Shown piece after piece: positions 27,382 through 30,769 of a stretch of 30,769 nt of DNA. Below the pieces are notes generated by a model that worked only from the letters and a program-made list of their open reading frames with translations, did no database searches and was not told the origin of the DNA. Numbering within the stretch: the first letter of the stretch is position 1; every line of letters starts with the position of its first letter. Made by a program: the position numbers and the translations under genes. The DNA comes from CAZNVB01 sp964651495 (GTDB taxonomy: Bacteria; Acidobacteriota; Aminicenantia; Aminicenantales; UBA8522): assembly GCA_964651495.1 (NCBI GenBank), contig CAZYWP010000019.1:1-30769 (forward strand), read 5' to 3'.

Positions 27382-28038
27382 TTAGAAGAGAAAGCTCTGG
27401 ATCTCTTCTTTCGAGATGGCGCCTTCACGGAGGAAGACCGGCGTCTCCCCTGTCAGGTCGACGACAGTGGAGGGCCGCCCGCCCGGTGTCCGGCCGCCGT
27501 CGACGATCAGATCGACCTTGTCCTGGAATTGACGGATGACTTCCTCCGCCGAATCGATCTCCCCCGCACCGGAGATATTGGCGCTCGTGGCGATGATCGG
27601 GAAACCTACGCGACGAATGAGCTCCCTGAGCCAGGCGACGTTCGGCAAGCGGATACCGATTGTCCGGTTTGCCCCAACGAGCTCCGCCGGAAACCCGGCG
27701 GCTGCTCTAAGGACCAGGGTCAGGGGCCCCGGCCAGAATCGTGCGGCGAGGGCTTTAAGAGCGACGGGAACTTCCGTAGCCAAGTCCTTCACCATATGGA
27801 CGTCCGAGATAAGGACTGGGAAAGGCCTTCTCGGCACCCTTTTCTTGATCCGATATATCCTCTGCAACGCCTGTACGGAAAAGCAATCGCCTCCCAATCC
27901 GTAAAAGGTATCCGTCGGATAGACGATCACCTCACCGTCCCGGAGGACCCGGGCAATAGAGCGGACTTTCCCTTCTTCGATTTTCTTGGAAGAAATCTTG
28001 ATAATGCGGGCTATCGCGGGTTTCGGAGAGGGGTTCAT
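27382..28038 (-). CDS. tsaC: L-threonylcarbamoyladenylate synthase (TsaC/YrdC type)
   Basis: This enzyme makes threonylcarbamoyl-AMP from threonine, bicarbonate and ATP for the t6A modification of tRNAs that read ANN codons. The 218-aa protein is the short TsaC form without the extra Sua5 domain. Motifs are YPTDTFYGLG (40-49), a KKR cluster (65-67), FWPGPLTLVL (101-110), TSANISG (151-157) and PSTVVDLT (189-196). GGAGG lies only four bases before the ATG, a short but usable spacing. It converges with metG across about 90 bases that hold no gene. The other t6A genes are not in the window. Confidence 0.94.
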   Translation of the reverse strand: MNPSPKPAIARIIKISSKKIEEGKVRSIARVLRDGEVIVYPTDTFYGLGGDCFSVQALQRIYRIKKRVPRRPFPVLISDVHMVKDLATEVPVALKALAARFWPGPLTLVLRAAAGFPAELVGANRTIGIRLPNVAWLRELIRRVGFPIIATSANISGAGEIDSAEEVIRQFQDKVDLIVDGGRTPGGRPSTVVDLTGETPVFLREGAISKEEIQSFLF

Positions 28039-28098
28039 CGAGCCTCCGGCTGAATCCTAATCGGGGCCGCCAAAAAAGTCAACGCGCCCGCGAGGGCA

Positions 28099-28130
28099 CC
28101 GGGGGTGAATCGAGACAGGACCCGTTGGGT
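28099..28130 (+). repeat. 3'-end remnant of the structured repeat (copy 3)
   Basis: The 26 bases at 28099-28124 match repeat copy 1 at 16805-16830 with one difference (A at 28113). They run into ACCCGTTGGGT (28120-28130), which resembles the terminal ACCCGACGGGT of copy 1. The other 180 bases of the element are missing. Same orientation as copies 1 and 2. Confidence 0.72.
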
Positions 28131-28186
28131 ATTTCTATGGGAAGCGCTGGCTGGTTGACTCACTCCCCGTATGGGAATAGACTGTA

Positions 28187-28244
28187 GGGCCGGGCGAAAA
28201 GCCTAAAAAAGGGACAGTTGACCATTTTTAGGCACACCCGGCCC
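28187..28244 (+). repeat. Two-storey palindrome, REP-like
   Basis: GGGCCGGG (28187-28194) pairs with CCCGGCCC (28237-28244), and inside it GCCTAAAAA (28201-28209) pairs with TTTTTAGGC (28225-28233). Short unpaired joints and a 15-base loop with GGGACAGTTGACC complete it. From memory, similar loop sequences occur in palindromes linked to REP-associated (RAYT, Y1) transposases; no transposase is in the window. Confidence 0.65.
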
Positions 28245-28277
28245 CCGAGCCTTCCCATGAGGCCAGTATTACCGGAC

Positions 28278-28295
28278 TTGGCATAGAAATTGCTA
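28278..28295 (+). promoter_or_regulatory. Sigma-54-like (-24/-12) promoter
   Basis: TTGGCATAGAAATTGCTA has GG (28280-28281) and GC (28292-28293) exactly ten bases apart, inside TTGGCA and TTGCT as in the sigma-54 consensus. Transcription would start near 28305, just before the GGAGGAG ribosome binding site (28306-28312) of the barrel gene. No activator site was identified. Confidence 0.5.
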
Positions 28296-28319
28296 TTAGA
28301 AAGGCGGAGGAGAAAAAAG

Positions 28320-29081
28320 ATGAAAAAAACGATCGGCCTGATTGCAGTTGCCATCTTATTGCTGCCTTATCTGGGTTTTTCGGACGCCGTTTCATTTCGC
28401 CTCGGTTATTTCGTCCCGAGGGCCAGCGCGGACAGCGAACTCTGGACGATTGAGTTTGAGAACATGGACTTCAAAAGAACGGACTTCCAGAACACGATTC
28501 TGGGATTCTCCTACGAGCACTACCTGACCAGAGAATTGAGCCTGGTTTTCGGGTTCGATGGGTACAGCCAGAGCCGGTTCGGCCAATATCGCGATTACGT
28601 CGGATATGAGTTTGATGAAGGGGACTTCGCCTTTCCCAGCGACTATGAAGGCGCTCTCATCGGCCATGGCTTCAGCACCTCAATCACGCCCATCCAGGCC
28701 TCGCTCAAAATCGCGCCCTTCGGCCGCAGGTCGGGTATCATCCCCTACATCGGGGGAGGTGTCACGCTATTTATTTGGGGCGTCAAGCTGCAGGGCCAGA
28801 TGATCGACTTTGCCGATGACAGCTGGGTCTACGAAGATCCCGATTACGGGGACATTCAGATTTACCCCATCTATGATACGAATGCCCGGGAAGAAACACA
28901 GCTGGCGGTCGGTTACCATGCTTTCGCCGGAGTCATGATCCCCTTCGCCCGCCGGGTTGCCTTTGAAGCCGAATTCAAATACAACTATGGCAGGGGCAAA
29001 CTGAACGACGCTTTCGAGGGGTTTAACAATTTCGACCTGAGCGGCTTCCAGATTTCTCTGGGAATCAACTACTGGTTCTGA
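28320..29081 (+). CDS. Outer-membrane beta-barrel protein
   Basis: This is an exported protein of 253 aa with unknown function. A signal peptide (MKK, a hydrophobic core to about residue 20, GFSDA) is followed by repeated amphipathic strands such as LGFSYEHYL, LSLVFGFDGYS, IIPYIGGGVTLFIWG and FEAEFKYNYG. It ends in NYWF, the aromatic terminus that BAM recognises. The long acidic loops (DDSWVYEDPDYGD) may be surface-exposed. I chose ATG 28320 over the in-frame TTG at 28290 because GGAGGAG lies seven bases upstream and the signal peptide begins there. It overlaps the glycosyltransferase gene tail to tail by 17 bases. Confidence 0.85.
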   Translation: MKKTIGLIAVAILLLPYLGFSDAVSFRLGYFVPRASADSELWTIEFENMDFKRTDFQNTILGFSYEHYLTRELSLVFGFDGYSQSRFGQYRDYVGYEFDEGDFAFPSDYEGALIGHGFSTSITPIQASLKIAPFGRRSGIIPYIGGGVTLFIWGVKLQGQMIDFADDSWVYEDPDYGDIQIYPIYDTNAREETQLAVGYHAFAGVMIPFARRVAFEAEFKYNYGRGKLNDAFEGFNNFDLSGFQISLGINYWF

Positions 29082-29964
29082 GGCGGCCGGGCCGGGCCTC
29101 CCGGGCGTCTCGACAGCGCTCTGCTCGGAGCGGGCTGTGCCGCCGGATGAGCTCCCGGTAAAGCTCGGCCCCGTGCCTGTTTCCCCTATTTTCGAAACCG
29201 GTGGTGAGAATCCGGCACTTGTGGACGAGTTCTTTTTTGACCAGCTCCACCTGCCAGGGCGCGAGGTCCAGCCTGAGCGCTTTCTCCAGGGCCAGGACCC
29301 GGAACCTGTCCATCCCCCAGTACTGACGGGACAGCTGGTCCGGATGCCCGCCCCGCTTGATGAGGAGCGGCGCCGGGATCAAATAGACCGGGTGCCTGGA
29401 GGCGAGCCGGATTCCGAAATCATAATCTTCGCAGACGGGAAGAGTCTCGTCGAAGTGGCCGATCTCGGAAAAAATCTCCCGGCGGAAAAGACACGAGGAG
29501 AGGCTGAGGAGGCAGAGAGGAAGCACTCTGTCGAAGATCCAGCCGGACGGCTTTTGATGCTTCCTATGGGGGTTGAGACGGACGCCCCGGCGGAGCCAGA
29601 TTTCCTCCGTATAGCAGACCTTGGCCGCCGGAAAGGCTTTGAGAAAGGCCATCTGGGTTCCGATTTTTTCTTTTTTCCAGAGGTCGTCCGAATCCAGGAA
29701 GGCGATGAATTCGCCGCGCGAGCGGCGCAGTCCGAGGTTGCGCGCCGAGCTGACTCCGCGGTGCGGCTGGCAAAGATAGACCGCCCGCCGGTCGAACGAC
29801 TCGACGACGCCGCGGGTTTCGTCATCCGAGCCGTCATCGACGACCAGGAGCTCAAAGGCGTTTTCCTCGCCCGATCTTTGGAAATAATCCTGGTCGAAAA
29901 CGGAGGCGATTGCTTCCTTCAGGAAAAAGGCCCTGTTGAAAGTCGGGATGATGACCGAGACCAT
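29065..29964 (-). CDS. Family 2 glycosyltransferase
   Basis: This is a GT-A fold inverting glycosyltransferase of family GT2, 299 aa. It opens with VSVIIPTFNRAFFLKEAIAS, has VDDGSDDE (42-49), the metal-binding DSDD (91-94) and a later CEDYDFGIRLA that carries the probable catalytic acidic residues. No membrane segment is evident, so it is probably a cytoplasmic enzyme building cell-surface polysaccharide or modifying a glycolipid. Donor and acceptor are not readable. It begins four bases after the stop of the WHy-domain gene upstream, so the pair is co-transcribed. The last 20 residues are arginine-rich and look like read-through into the convergent neighbour. Confidence 0.9.
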   Translation of the reverse strand: MVSVIIPTFNRAFFLKEAIASVFDQDYFQRSGEENAFELLVVDDGSDDETRGVVESFDRRAVYLCQPHRGVSSARNLGLRRSRGEFIAFLDSDDLWKKEKIGTQMAFLKAFPAAKVCYTEEIWLRRGVRLNPHRKHQKPSGWIFDRVLPLCLLSLSSCLFRREIFSEIGHFDETLPVCEDYDFGIRLASRHPVYLIPAPLLIKRGGHPDQLSRQYWGMDRFRVLALEKALRLDLAPWQVELVKKELVHKCRILTTGFENRGNRHGAELYRELIRRHSPLRAERCRDAREARPGRLRTSS

Positions 29965-29968
29965 AATC

Positions 29969-30769
29969 TCATTTTCTGACGATCGGGACGTCTTTCCGCT
30001 TCGAGAACCCGACCTTCAGATCCCCCCAGACCGAAGTCGCCCTTGCCTCCCCTTCAAACTCGCAGGGAGCCGCCGGCTGGTCGAAGACGCCGAAGAGCTC
30101 TTTGCCCAGCTCGAAAAAATCCAGGATCAAAGGCAGGGAAAAAACCTTTTCCGCTCCGGCCTGGATCCCGCTTTCTCCACGGATCACTCCCTGCGAGATC
30201 TCCCTCCCGCCCATCCGGAGGCGATAGGCTATGTCCCCGAGGACGACTTCGAACTGGTTGCTGTTCCGGCAGGCGAAGGAGAAGACGAATTCAGTTCCTC
30301 CGATGGTCAGGGTTTTCATCTCTAAGGGTTTGACTTCGATTTCCAGCTCGCTGTAGGCGGGGAATTCTCCGGAAAAAGCGAAGGGCACTTTCTTCTCTTT
30401 TTTTTTGGCGTCGACGAAGATGAGCAGGCCGGTGACGTAACAGGGGATAGCGGAGCTGTCCTTGGCGCCAGGGACGGCCTCGTAGAGCAGGGAATACGTG
30501 ATTTTGACCGGAAGAGAGATCAGGGTTTCGCTCCCCCCGGGAACCGGGATCGGCTCCTCCAGGGATGTCTTCAGCGAGAAATAGTCGGTTCCCTGGACGA
30601 CCACGCGATAGTCATACCAATTCAGCGCATATTCGGTTGACGAGGAGTTCGCCACCCGGACCAGGAAGGCGAGGACCAGGCCGGATCCGCTGAGGTCGCG
30701 GACCTCTTTTTTGCTCAGGGAGACGGTGATGTTTTTCTTGGCCGCCGGGATCAGCGGGCCCGCCGCCGC
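29969..30769 (-). CDS. Tandem WHy/LEA14-like domain protein (5' end outside window)
   Basis: The frame is open from the right edge (30769) to the stop at 29969, giving 266 visible residues, so the gene starts beyond the window; the internal GTG at 30655 is not the start. Two similar halves are visible. Each has a hydrophobic strand, an RVANSSS or RNSNQ segment, and a Y-containing strand (YDYRVVV, IAYRLRM), ending in SLPVKI or SLPLIL. This is the pattern of WHy (LEA14) domains. Such proteins are often lipoproteins or secreted stress-related factors; the N-terminus that would show this is missing. It is coupled to the glycosyltransferase gene. The family call is from pattern memory. Confidence 0.72.
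   Translation of the reverse strand, partial: AAAGPLIPAAKKNITVSLSKKEVRDLSGSGLVLAFLVRVANSSSTEYALNWYDYRVVVQGTDYFSLKTSLEEPIPVPGGSETLISLPVKITYSLLYEAVPGAKDSSAIPCYVTGLLIFVDAKKKEKKVPFAFSGEFPAYSELEIEVKPLEMKTLTIGGTEFVFSFACRNSNQFEVVLGDIAYRLRMGGREISQGVIRGESGIQAGAEKVFSLPLILDFFELGKELFGVFDQPAAPCEFEGEARATSVWGDLKVGFSKRKDVPIVRK

Overview
The window reads as one chromosomal stretch of a Gram-negative, GC-rich bacterium, probably a draft or metagenome assembly because it holds two 100-base N gaps (9626-9725 and 22524-22623). Two signal-peptide beta-barrel genes imply an outer membrane. An archaeal-type class I aldolase, a TrpB2-type tryptophan synthase beta chain, LarC and a DUF4382 remnant make me think of the Acidobacteriota / Candidatus Aminicenantes neighbourhood. 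That placement is an inference from gene content and was not tested by any search. Nearly all of the window is housekeeping genes; the unusual material sits between them.

Layout. 40-6192 (+): carA, carB and a long Xaa-Pro aminopeptidase, tightly coupled. 6339-7295 (+): class I aldolase, convergent with mnmA (7301-8404, -). 8751 to the first gap (+): a beta-barrel gene cut by the gap. Gap to 12494 (-): a copper P1B ATPase followed by a small exported YHS-domain protein that runs into the same gap. 12612-16549 (+): yebC-ruvC-ruvA-ruvB-queA. 16936-18303 (+): a POT-family transporter bracketed by two copies of a 205-nt repeat. 18648-19140: a short unknown gene and a decayed DUF4382 tail. 19338-20642 (+): trpB2, convergent with the operon mtnP then PfkB-family kinase (22455-20655, -). 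22734-27289 (+): cobB (sirtuin), larC, folE, metG. 27382-28038 (-): tsaC. 28320-29081 (+): a second beta-barrel gene with a sigma-54-like promoter, convergent with a family 2 glycosyltransferase (29065-29964, -) and a tandem WHy/LEA14-like protein that runs off the right edge.

How the genes work together. CarA and CarB form carbamoyl phosphate for pyrimidines and arginine. RuvA, RuvB and RuvC resolve Holliday junctions. MnmA, QueA and TsaC modify tRNA, and MetG charges tRNA-Met. CopA exports copper, and its YHS partner probably works in the same metal pathway. MtnP degrades methylthioadenosine, with the adjacent kinase of unknown substrate.

The best candidate for something undescribed is the 205-nt repeat around the transporter. 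The two copies differ at only three core positions, and all three differences keep base pairs in a long nested fold: one A-U to G-C double change and one G-C to G-U change. The outer closing stem is also kept with different sequence in each copy. This suggests a structured RNA or a structure-constrained mobile element. The 3' tip of a third copy lies at 28099-28130.
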